IMG/VR virus record: IMGVR_UViG_3300042518_000048
Location: 1 to 20,284 of that record
Origin: a virus
Strand: one strand, 5' to 3'
DNA: 20,284 bases
Below, piece by piece: positions 6,624 through 12,941 of this stretch (position 1 is its first letter; each line of letters starts with the position of its first letter). Position numbers and translations under genes: made by a program. Below the pieces are notes generated by a model. That model did no database searches and was not told the DNA's origin. It worked only from the letters and a program-made list of their open reading frames with translations.

Positions 6624-9241
6624 TACGCTAACAAGCCTCCAGGACGCTTCTGACGAATCAATTCTGCCTGCACAGCACCAGCAACAGCACGACCCAGAGC
6701 AGCGCTTTCCCCTTGATCACCCTGCACGCTGCTGCCCCTTGCGTCAACGTTCACGACAACATTGGTGCTGCCACCATTCTTCATCGTCACAGGGATTGTA
6801 CGGCCATCAGGGAGGGGCACATACGCTTCTGGCTGGCTGCCTTCACCAAACATGGCAAGCTGCGGTGAATTTGCGATACCACCAGCGGCGTAACGCTTCA
6901 GCAGCATTGGACCATTGGCGGTCATGACACCACCATCGGCAAAACCTAGAAACTTGCCAAGCGCACTTCCTGTTGGGACAAAAGTCTTAAGCAACTGGAA
7001 CGTCGCAAAGCGGATAAGAATTTTTGACAAGTCCTGCAAAACAGAGCGCGTAAAGTCGGCAAAAGAAGCTTTGCCTGTTGAGACAAATTCAGCAAACTGA
7101 TCGCTCAAGCCAATAAATGCATTGCCCAAACTAGCGCCAAGATTTGCGGCCAAGTTGTCAGCGCTTTTAATTGTGTCAGCAAATGATTTTGCAAGTTGAT
7201 TACCAAAGCCTTCTGTCGCCTTCAATGTTTCCATCAAGGCATCACGCAAGCGCTTGACAGCGGTGGCCAGTTCTTCAGACGTTAAAGTTTTTGCTGCACG
7301 CTCAATAAATTCGGCAATCTGCCTATTGATGTTTGCGCGTTCGCGATCTCTCTCGGTCAGCAATCTTGCGTTTTGTTCAGTTTGAAGAATAATCTTCTCA
7401 AGCTGAGCACGTTCTTCTATCTGTGCTTTTGTGAATTCGAGATCCGCTTGTTGAAGGCGAACAAACAAAGTTTTCCTGTTGATTCGCGCTGTTTCAATTT
7501 CAAGGTTACTTGTGGCAAGCCTTGTCAAATACTCCTCGATTGTCATGCCATTCTTCAGGAGCTGCTGCCTGTTTTCTTTGAGATCTTTCGCCTGCTCCTC
7601 TTCGAATCTAATCTTTTGATTAGCACTTAATATTTGCCCAATAATTGGAAGAATCTGTTCGTCATATTCAAATCCTTTTTTCTTGGCTATCAAAATTAGC
7701 TCTTGTATGCGTAAGTTGCTATCTGCGAGTGCAGCATTTCTTTCTGACTTGCTAACCAGATCAGTCAAGCGAAGTACAGGCACCTTGGCCTCCTTTGCCT
7801 TTTGATCTTCGGTGATTCCGGGCAGTCTTGAAGGAGGCTCGCCTTGGCTTGTTTCAATTGCTTTTTGAGCAGCTTCGAGCGCACCCTTCTGCGCAATCAA
7901 GGAAACCCTGCGTTCTTCAAGGTTTTTTACAAAGCGGCGCTCGAATCCAGTTAGCGGCCTTTGCAGTCCAAGACGCTCGTAGCCAGTCAATTGTTTGTCG
8001 AGAACCGAAACCTGTTTTGAAAGATCAGCAATTTGTTCTTTTCTATTTTTACCCAAACCAAGGAACGCGTTAAGCTTCCTAATTGCTTCATCTATAACCT
8101 TGATAATGCCAGCAAATATATTTTGAAACGCCGCACCAATCGGCTTCAACAAGGTGCCAACGCTTTCGCTCAATCGAGCCAACGAAGTTTTTAGCCTGTC
8201 GCCAGCAGCGTCTGGGCCATTGGCAATAATCTGCGCCGACTTCCCGTAACGCTCAAATAATTTCTCGACAAAAAGTTGGAAATCCTGAAGGCTTACCTGA
8301 CCTTTTTCAAGAGCTTTATCAAGCTCCTGTGGGGTCATGCCAAGCGATTCGGCAAACAAGCTAAATGCACCGGGCAGTCGCTCACCAATCTGCTGCCTCA
8401 ATTCTTCAGCACTAACCTTGCCCTTGCTGAAGACCTGTGAAGTTGCTGTTAAAGCAGAATCAAGCTGCTCAAGGCTTCCGCCAGTACCCCTAATGCCAGA
8501 GGCGACACCAATGAATGCTTTCTCAGCATCACGAACATTACCACCAGCACCCTTGACTGATGCGGTGAGCTGCGTGAATTGACGAGTCAGAATGTCCTGC
8601 GGAATTGCAAGTGAACGGCTAGTACGGTCAATAAAATTCAGTGCTCTTTGGTATTCCGATGCGTTCTTAGTTACAAGTTCAAGCGCTTGCCTTTGCTTCG
8701 AGAGTTCAGCAGCAAAAGTTGCAGTCTGGCCCAGGACTTGACGAGCCTGCCCAACACCAGCGCCTATGCCAGCGCCAACAATTGATCCAGGAACGCCACC
8801 GACAACACCACCCACAAGGGCACCAGCGGCCCCTTCAAAGCCGCCGAAGACACCTGCGCTAGCAACGGTGCCCGCAATTTGGGCGCCCTTGATTAGGCCA
8901 CGCCCTCGACCCACGGGGGCAATTCCACCCCTCTGTCTATTTTGAAGTTCGGCTAATTGACGATCGAGACGATCAGCTTCTGCTGTTGCCTGCCTAAATT
9001 CAGAGCTTGCAATGTCAACGCTATTCGCAATCTCACGCCAAGCACTCGAATACCCTTTCAGGTTGTTGATACTTTGCGTTGACGTTTGCTGAATCCTACG
9101 AAGCTCTGCAGACGCCTCCTTGAAGTTAATATTTGTTGCAGCAGTTTGTTGCGCAAGATTTTTCAGGCTGCCTTGAAGCCGTGTGAGCTGCTCACCGCCC
9201 TGCTCCTTGATCCGTACCAGCAGTTCAGTGACTTGGCTCAT
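6623..9241 (-). CDS. Tape measure protein (lambda H-like)
   Basis: This 872-aa protein is close to lambda H (853 aa) and sits between the chaperone and M-like genes. It sets tail length and passes through the tail tube at infection. Residues 1-105 are helical and charged. Residues 115-168 are Gly/Ala-rich and hydrophobic, a candidate membrane-active segment. Residues 175-395 match the conserved tape measure domain (R-Q-x-L-E-L…G-G-S-L-E-Q-L-D-S-A-L, Q-Q-I-G-E-R-L-P-G-A-F). Residues 400-700 are long coiled-coil-like helices rich in K, E, Q and L. Residues 711 to the end match the lambda-type tape measure C-terminus (F-A-E-F-V-S-T-G-K-A-S-F-x-D-F, F-A-D-G-G-V…G-E-G-S-Q-P-E-A-Y-V-P-L-P-D-G-R). 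The usual rule of about 0.15 nm per residue suggests a tail near 130 nm. The middle of the gene is visibly richer in A+T than the capsid genes. Start overlaps the GT-type stop (ATGA). Confidence 0.95.
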   Translation of the reverse strand: MSQVTELLVRIKEQGGEQLTRLQGSLKNLAQQTAATNINFKEASAELRRIQQTSTQSINNLKGYSSAWREIANSVDIASSEFRQATAEADRLDRQLAELQNRQRGGIAPVGRGRGLIKGAQIAGTVASAGVFGGFEGAAGALVGGVVGGVPGSIVGAGIGAGVGQARQVLGQTATFAAELSKQRQALELVTKNASEYQRALNFIDRTSRSLAIPQDILTRQFTQLTASVKGAGGNVRDAEKAFIGVASGIRGTGGSLEQLDSALTATSQVFSKGKVSAEELRQQIGERLPGAFSLFAESLGMTPQELDKALEKGQVSLQDFQLFVEKLFERYGKSAQIIANGPDAAGDRLKTSLARLSESVGTLLKPIGAAFQNIFAGIIKVIDEAIRKLNAFLGLGKNRKEQIADLSKQVSVLDKQLTGYERLGLQRPLTGFERRFVKNLEERRVSLIAQKGALEAAQKAIETSQGEPPSRLPGITEDQKAKEAKVPVLRLTDLVSKSERNAALADSNLRIQELILIAKKKGFEYDEQILPIIGQILSANQKIRFEEEQAKDLKENRQQLLKNGMTIEEYLTRLATSNLEIETARINRKTLFVRLQQADLEFTKAQIEERAQLEKIILQTEQNARLLTERDRERANINRQIAEFIERAAKTLTSEELATAVKRLRDALMETLKATEGFGNQLAKSFADTIKSADNLAANLGASLGNAFIGLSDQFAEFVSTGKASFADFTRSVLQDLSKILIRFATFQLLKTFVPTGSALGKFLGFADGGVMTANGPMLLKRYAAGGIANSPQLAMFGEGSQPEAYVPLPDGRTIPVTMKNGGSTNVVVNVDARGSSVQGDQGESAALGRAVAGAVQAELIRQKRPGGLLA

Positions 9242-9905
9242 GACTTGCGCTCGTTCATGACTGTCAAGGCTTCTCGCTCCATGATCTGTACGCCTTCGAA
9301 AATGACGACAGGTTCCTTGACTGAATACAGTCTACAGAGAGACTCCAAACTAGGGTAGTGAAGGCCAGTCGCACCTGACATCCCAACGTTCCATTGCGTC
9401 TGCATGCGCAAGAACATCATCACGATATCCCAGTTCTCTTCCCACACTCCAAAGTCACGCGCTTTTCGTTGAGACCGCAAATCTGCAATCGCCTCAGGCA
9501 TCAAACCCAAGGCGACTAAATCATCTTCAGTTTCCTCGTCCTCGCCACTCGCCCCAAAACAATGACGAGCAGCGTCCCTTAGTTTTTTTGTGAAGCTCCC
9601 ATCACGCTGTCTGCATAAGCAGTAATCAGCGCACGCATCACGTAAGGGTCGTCTGTCAATTCCTTTTTCGTCTTTTGAGTGAAAGGAATTTCTTTACCGT
9701 CCTCATCGGTAATGCCCTCCCATCCTTCAACAATCTGATCAACCAAGGCATCATCGCCCTGCTCAACCAAATTATTAAATTCAGACCGGCTCATCTTTTT
9801 GAAGATCGCGTCAAACGTTTGCTTTTGAAATTTGCCGCCATCAATAGGTGTTTCCACCGTGACTGGCCATTTGTAAGACGCGACCTTTTTAAGAACGAAA
9901 GCCAT
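9238..9905 (-). CDS. Frameshifted tail assembly chaperone fusion (lambda gpGT-like)
   Basis: The second chaperone frame has no convincing start of its own; its first candidate is a TTG at 9510 without a clear ribosome binding site. The frame is open back to 9582, where it meets the end of the G-like gene at a slippery heptamer. A -1 shift there joins 9905-9582 to 9582-9238, giving about 222 aa: 108 residues of the G-like part and 114 residues of T-like part. The T-like part begins L-R-D-A-A-R-H-C-F-G and contains M-P-E-A-I-A-D-L-R near residue 136. In lambda and most long-tailed phages G and GT are made in a fixed ratio by this mechanism and act as chaperones around the tape measure; GT is absent from finished virions. 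Its TGA overlaps the tape measure ATG. The frames and signal are visible; actual shifting is inferred. Confidence 0.85.
9543..9574 (-). promoter_or_regulatory. Stem-loop downstream of the frameshift site
   Basis: On the minus strand, CGCTGCTCG (9574-9566) can pair with CGAGTGGCG (9551-9543) to form a 9-bp stem with two G-U pairs and a 14-nt loop. It starts 7 nt after the slippery heptamer, the usual distance for a -1 frameshift stimulator. A pseudoknot with downstream sequence was not worked out. Confidence 0.65.
9579..9905 (-). CDS. Tail assembly chaperone, upstream frame (lambda G-like)
   Basis: This 108-aa protein lies between the tail tube and tape measure genes, where phages with long tails encode their chaperone pair. 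It starts M-A-F-V-L-K-K-V and has a central acidic and amphipathic region (F-N-N-L-V-E-Q, Q-I-V-E-G-W, Y-V-M-R-A-L-I-T-A-Y). The form resembles the G-like or XkdN-type chaperone family, with K-K-M-S-R-S-E-F near residue 37. It ends at a TAA directly after the slippery sequence, as expected if most ribosomes terminate here to give the short form. The ATG lies 5 nt after the tail tube stop. Evidence is mainly position, length and the frameshift architecture; the sequence itself is only loosely recognisable. Confidence 0.85.
   Translation of the reverse strand: MAFVLKKVASYKWPVTVETPIDGGKFQKQTFDAIFKKMSRSEFNNLVEQGDDALVDQIVEGWEGITDEDGKEIPFTQKTKKELTDDPYVMRALITAYADSVMGASQKN
9582..9588 (-). promoter_or_regulatory. 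-1 ribosomal frameshift slippery heptamer A-AAA-AAC
   Basis: The minus strand reads C-AAAAAAA-C with zero-frame codons CAA AAA AAC TAA. This places a canonical X-XXY-YYZ heptamer (A AAA AAC) in register immediately before the stop of the G-like gene. The -1 frame after the shift continues CTA AGG GAC and stays open to 9238. Confidence 0.85.
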
Positions 9906-9910
9906 GCGGA

Positions 9911-10849
9911 TCAGGTGTAAGCGAGGGTGATTTCGTCGTTGCCCGAGGAGGTCGGGACGAGCGTGAAGGGCAGGTTCAGCATGACCACACCCTGGTCTTC
10001 AGCATACGCTGGGTTGCCAAGGCTGACGACAGACGAGGACAGGGTGATGATGTTGCCTGCCGTAGTGCCGTGAACCAAGCTCAGAGCGCCGGTAGTGCCA
10101 GCCACAGCAGCAGCGAAGAAGTCCTTCGTGGCAAGGGTAGGAGCCTCGATCGCAAACGTACCAGAAGCGGCACGGTTAACGATCAGCACTTCCTTGTCGC
10201 TGTTGACCAGTTCCCGATACACAACCTCGTTGCCGATGTCTGCCTGGCAGCTCTGCAGTGCAAGAGCCGAAGACGAGAACAGGCTGAAGGTGGTGGTGTT
10301 GGTGTCGTTGAAGATCTGCGGCGCCGCCTGGTTGGTGAAGGTCGGGGTCGGATCAGCAGTATCAGTAGGAGCGTTGTACTGACCAGTCATGGTGAAGTTG
10401 ATCACCGGAATCTGGTTAGCAGTCAGGTTCAGACTGAAGTTACCCCTGCAACCGGTCACTTTATGGCGAATGCCGTCGATCGAGAAGTAGATGGTGCAAG
10501 AGCTGAAGCTTGCGCTGACAGGTGCGTAGGTGACGCTGGTCGCAGCAACGACAGTCTCGCTGAATCCGCAAGCCTTCAACAGGGCGCCATAACGCGGTGC
10601 CGTGCCAGCAGTGCCAGAACCTGCATACTCAACCTCGAACGTCACCGACACGCGAGTGTTAGCGATGAGCTGAGGCGAGTTGCCAAGGTAAGGACGAATC
10701 AGGTCCCGTGACAGCACGTCAGCTTCAACAGGCGTGATCTCCAGGTTGCGCACCTGAACGGCATCGCTGCCAGCCGGGGTTGAGTCAGTGCCGTATGTGG
10801 CCTCGGTTTTAACGAGAACCGTCCGTTTCCGGTAAATCTTCCCGGCCAT
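9911..10849 (-). CDS. Major tail tube protein (lambda V-like position)
   Basis: This 312-aa protein should form the hexameric rings of the non-contractile tail tube. It starts with a tail tube pattern seen in many siphophages (T-E-A-T-Y-G-T-D-S-T-P near 16-26, then D-A-V-Q-V-R-N-L-E-I-T-P and L-S-R-D-L-I-R-P-Y-L-G), followed by beta-rich sequence with few charged residues. It is preceded by the tail terminator and followed by the chaperone pair, the standard order. Residues 190-312 may be an additional beta-sandwich (Ig-like) domain on the tube surface; this is a guess from length. A GGAG 9 nt upstream of the ATG at 10849 supports the start, which lies 41 nt inside the preceding small gene in another frame. 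Confidence 0.88.
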   Translation of the reverse strand: MAGKIYRKRTVLVKTEATYGTDSTPAGSDAVQVRNLEITPVEADVLSRDLIRPYLGNSPQLIANTRVSVTFEVEYAGSGTAGTAPRYGALLKACGFSETVVAATSVTYAPVSASFSSCTIYFSIDGIRHKVTGCRGNFSLNLTANQIPVINFTMTGQYNAPTDTADPTPTFTNQAAPQIFNDTNTTTFSLFSSSALALQSCQADIGNEVVYRELVNSDKEVLIVNRAASGTFAIEAPTLATKDFFAAAVAGTTGALSLVHGTTAGNIITLSSSVVSLGNPAYAEDQGVVMLNLPFTLVPTSSGNDEITLAYT

Positions 10850-10973
10850 TGGTTACGTCTCCAGAAGGATCAGTTTCTGACAACAGTTTAAGCTCACCTG
10901 TCTCAACGTCAAAGAGGTAAGTGCCCCCGACGCCAGGATTGGGTACAGGCTTTGGTGTTTTTGCCTTAGCCAT
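10809..10973 (-). CDS. Small 54-aa protein between tail terminator and tail tube
   Basis: An ATG at 10973 lies 4 nt after the tail terminator stop and opens a 54-codon frame ending at TAA 10811-10809. The protein starts M-A-K-A-K-T-P-K-P-V-P-N-P-G and has G-V-G-G-T-Y-L-F-D-V-E-T-G-E-L, followed by an acidic tail. Small proteins with a basic, proline-rich start and a G-G-x-Y-x-x-D-x-x-T-G core occur at this spot in other siphophages, from memory; their function is not known to me. The gene fills the only space of over 100 bases between two structural genes, and its end overlaps the tail tube start by 41 nt. The tidy fit and protein-like composition argue that it is real. Confidence 0.7.
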   Translation of the reverse strand: MAKAKTPKPVPNPGVGGTYLFDVETGELKLLSETDPSGDVTNGREDLPETDGSR

Positions 10974-10977
10974 GAGA

Positions 10978-11403
10978 TCAGCCTGTTGTGGTCAGGTCAG
11001 TGCGTCCGGAACGGTACATGACCATGTAATCCATACTAATCACCCCAAGCGGAATATCAGCTTCGTAAAGGCTGAAGTCAACACGATCAGGATTGATGTC
11101 AAGCGCATACCCGTTGCAAGTTGGATCAGACATGATCTTTGTGTGCACTTGCTGCGTGTAAGTGTCTGAATCGTCATCAGGTACATTGGCCCGCACTAGC
11201 ACCGTCACCCGCACACGCAGTGTCCACTGAAGCTTGTTGTAGAACTCTTCGCTGGGTTGATCGTTGACAGGCTCGACGATGACAGCAGGGCACTCACCAC
11301 GCGCCAGAGGCTCCACACGGCTCCTGTAAACCGTCGCGCCGACGATCGAGTCAAGGTTGCTCTTGATGCGAGCCAGGATCAGTTCTCGACGGGTGTCAGC
11401 CAT
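10978..11403 (-). CDS. Tail terminator protein (lambda U-like)
   Basis: This 141-aa protein (lambda U is 131 aa) lies just before the tail tube gene, as U precedes V. The N-terminal helix (R-R-E-L-I-L-A-R-I-K-S-N-L) is followed by V-Y-R-S-R-V-E-P-L and E-C-P-A-V-I-V-E-P, a pattern typical of tail terminators. An alternating beta region follows (L-R-V-R-V-T-V-L-V-R), then I-P-L-G-V-I-S-M-D-Y-M-V-M-Y-R near the end, matching the family's last strand. The protein caps the finished tail tube and provides the surface that joins the head. The ATG is 2 nt after the preceding stop, and no strong ribosome binding site is visible, so coupling is likely. Confidence 0.82.
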   Translation of the reverse strand: MADTRRELILARIKSNLDSIVGATVYRSRVEPLARGECPAVIVEPVNDQPSEEFYNKLQWTLRVRVTVLVRANVPDDDSDTYTQQVHTKIMSDPTCNGYALDINPDRVDFSLYEADIPLGVISMDYMVMYRSGRTDLTTTG

Positions 11404-11405
11404 GG

Positions 11406-12032
11406 TCAGGCAGAAGCAACTTGAACGACAGTGCAGACAACGCCGGGAATGCTCGGATGAGCAAAGGGGCTGGTCTGTGCTGATTCAGCATGAATGTAAG
11501 CGTCAACGTCAGATGTCGCCCAGATCAACTCCAGGTAATCATTTGCGACAACAGGCAACACAAAATTGACGCAGCCGATCACATTCCCATCAATGCTGCC
11601 ATGCCGGGCAATAATGCTGAACCGGCTGTCACTGGCGGGCACGTCAACGCCGTTCTTGCGCAACCAGACGTTGATATCGTGAATGCTGCTGTCCGTATTA
11701 CTGAATTGAATTGAGAACGTAATGCTGTAAGCACCAGCATAATCAAACGTGATGCGAGTGCCAGAAACAACGCGAACACCTCGACTGCCCGTATCACGTT
11801 GACGCAGGTAAATCGCAGTTGGTGTGTTAGCCGTTGCTGTCTGCGAAGTTTCGTCCCAAAACGAACCCCAATACCCTGGCGAGGAGAAATACGGCAGCTT
11901 GCTCCAAGTGGAAACGCCGTCTCCAACTTTGACGTTATTGGTTTGCGTCTCAACGGCAGTCTCACCCGGAAGCAACACGGGATTGAGGTTTGCCCAATTA
12001 GCTCTGGTGTTGACCTTGAAAATGCTGCTCAT
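11406..12032 (-). CDS. Virion protein with tropism-determinant-like N-terminus and C1q/TNF-like jelly roll
   Basis: This 208-aa protein has two recognisable parts. Residues 5-48 match the short repeat at the start of many phage fibre and Bordetella-phage tropism-determinant proteins (R-A-N-W-A…N-P-V-L-L-P-G-E-T-A-V-E-T, then V-K-V-G-D-G-V-S-T-W-S-K-L-P-Y). Residues 55-208 look like the C1q/TNF-type jelly roll found in phage fibre heads (I-T-F-D-Y-A-G-A-Y-S-I-T-F-S-I-Q-F, I-N-V-W-L-R-K-N-G-V-D-V, Y-L-E-L-I-W-A). Its position is odd: it lies between the FII-like joining protein and the tail terminator, where lambda has Z, rather than with tail tip genes. It may decorate the neck or capsid as a fibre or whisker (inference). 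GAGG lies just upstream of the ATG. Confidence 0.75.
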   Translation of the reverse strand: MSSIFKVNTRANWANLNPVLLPGETAVETQTNNVKVGDGVSTWSKLPYFSSPGYWGSFWDETSQTATANTPTAIYLRQRDTGSRGVRVVSGTRITFDYAGAYSITFSIQFSNTDSSIHDINVWLRKNGVDVPASDSRFSIIARHGSIDGNVIGCVNFVLPVVANDYLELIWATSDVDAYIHAESAQTSPFAHPSIPGVVCTVVQVASA

Positions 12033-12042
12033 AGCCTCAAAG

Positions 12043-12324
12043 TCAAACCTTGCTCAATAGTAGTTGCGAAAACAAACCGTCATCAAGTGCTCGATTCTCT
12101 CTGACGGTATAGGAGACCGAATCAACAGTAATGGCAGTGCCACGGGCGGCAGTGCTGACGTCAGAAGTCTTCGCCAATAACGAGTACTCCCGACTCAAAG
12201 CCATGCCACCCGCAAGCACCTCCACAGGCGAATCCAGGATACCGACAAAAGTTGAAGCGCCAAGAGTGCAGGAAACCCCGAACTCGTCAACGTTCAAAAA
12301 TGCCAGCGTATCCTGGAAAGCCAT
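12043..12324 (-). CDS. Head-tail joining protein (lambda FII-like)
   Basis: This 93-aa protein resembles the lambda FII-type head-tail attachment family (FII is 117 aa). It starts with a short helix (F-Q-D-T-L-A-F-L-N-V-D-E-F) and then has a beta region with F-V-G-I-L-D-S-P-V-E-V-L, followed by A-R-G-T-A-I-T-V-D-S-V-S-Y-T-V-R-E and a closing D-D-G-L-F-S-Q-L-L-L. The I-x-V-D-x-x-x-Y-x-V-R-x…D-D-G ending is the most family-like part. Its place after the capsid genes and before the tail terminator agrees. The start is 5 nt after the decoration gene stop. The protein would complete the connector below the portal and gpW. Identity rests on pattern and order, not on a strong motif. Confidence 0.72.
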   Translation of the reverse strand: MAFQDTLAFLNVDEFGVSCTLGASTFVGILDSPVEVLAGGMALSREYSLLAKTSDVSTAARGTAITVDSVSYTVRENRALDDGLFSQLLLSKV

Positions 12325-12329
12325 CTGGA

Positions 12330-12719
12330 TCAGTTGCCGTACTTCTTGCTGTAGACCAGCGAGACGCCGTACACGAACACAGGGTTGGTGCCAGCTTGAG
12401 TACCGACAGCACGCACATAACGGCGCACGTCGTTGCAGTTGATGCTGATCTTCTCGAATGCAGCAGCAGAACTGGTGACTTCGGTGAAGGTCTTGCCGGT
12501 GATGTCAGCCCAGGCCGAGTTGTCAGCCGAATCCTGAAGCTTGACGTTCAGGGTAGGAGTGGTGCCGCTACCAGCTTCGCAATCCAGGATCACGATCGCT
12601 TCGCCTTCAGCATCGTTCGACCCTTGCAGGTCAAAACCAGTGCCGGTGGCGGTAGCAGTGCGGGAATCAGCGGCCAGCAGGCTCGCGATGTAGGTCTTCG
12701 ACCCGAGATTGTGGATCAT
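12330..12719 (-). CDS. Putative capsid decoration / head structural protein
   Basis: This 129-aa protein follows the major capsid region, where lambda-like phages place decoration or stabilising proteins. It has a repeated small-residue beta pattern: T-A-T-A-T-G-T-G-F-D-L-Q-G, then E-A-I-V-I-L-D-C-E-A-G-S-G-T-T-P-T-L-N-V-K-L-Q-D-S-A-D, W-A-D-I-T-G-K-T-F, and R-R-Y-V-R-A-V-G-T. I recognise this as a common virion protein type found next to capsid genes in many phages and gene transfer elements; a precise role is not certain. I chose the ATG at 12719, not the longer frame from 12785, because GGAG stands 8 nt upstream and the protein then begins M-I-H-N-L. The start lies within the end of the preceding small gene. 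Confidence 0.72.
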   Translation of the reverse strand: MIHNLGSKTYIASLLAADSRTATATGTGFDLQGSNDAEGEAIVILDCEAGSGTTPTLNVKLQDSADNSAWADITGKTFTEVTSSAAAFEKISINCNDVRRYVRAVGTQAGTNPVFVYGVSLVYSKKYGN

Positions 12720-12924
12720 TGGTCTTTCTCCGTTTGGGAGTGGGTTTGCTTGGAACAGAGATTGGCTGCTCGTCAGCCGTAACAACTTCCTCGACGATGG
12801 GAGCGGGAATGGCCTTCTGGATGCCGATCAACAGCAAAGCTGATTTGTGATCAGTTTCAACGAAATCACCAGCCTTCACTTCTTTGAGATCAACGATGGT
12901 GTTCCGCAACATCTGAATGCGCAT
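12667..12924 (-). CDS. Small 85-aa head-region protein of unknown function
   Basis: The frame follows the capsid gene. An ATG at 12942 overlaps the capsid stop (TGATG), but the ATG at 12924 has GGAG 6 nt upstream and gives M-R-I-Q-M-L-R-N-T-I-V-D, which I prefer. The N-terminal 50 residues resemble a small phage protein type often found after capsid genes (V-D-L-K-E-V-K-A-G-D-F-V-E-T, then A-L-L-L-I-G-I-Q-K-A), a compact beta fold. The C-terminus is a charged tail with K-R-R-K. It occupies the place of lambda FI, but I see no FI motif. The last 53 nt overlap the next gene in another frame, so the tail of this protein may be poorly conserved. Confidence 0.7.
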   Translation of the reverse strand: MRIQMLRNTIVDLKEVKAGDFVETDHKSALLLIGIQKAIPAPIVEEVVTADEQPISVPSKPTPKRRKTNDPQSRVEDLHREPAGR

Positions 12925-12941
12925 TACCCGCTCCACAATCA

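Noticed and set aside
9238-9510. A separate 90-aa gene starting at TTG 9510
   Set aside because: No good ribosome binding site is present, and the frame stays open back to the slippery heptamer. The frameshift fusion explains it better.
10070-10711. A 213-codon plus-strand frame opposite the tail tube gene
   Set aside because: It is antisense to a clear structural gene, with an Arg/Ser-rich composition and no domain; best explained as a shadow of GC-biased codons.
12330-12785. A longer start for the decoration protein at 12785
   Set aside because: The extra 22 residues lack a ribosome binding site and lie within the upstream gene, while ATG 12719 has GGAG at good spacing.
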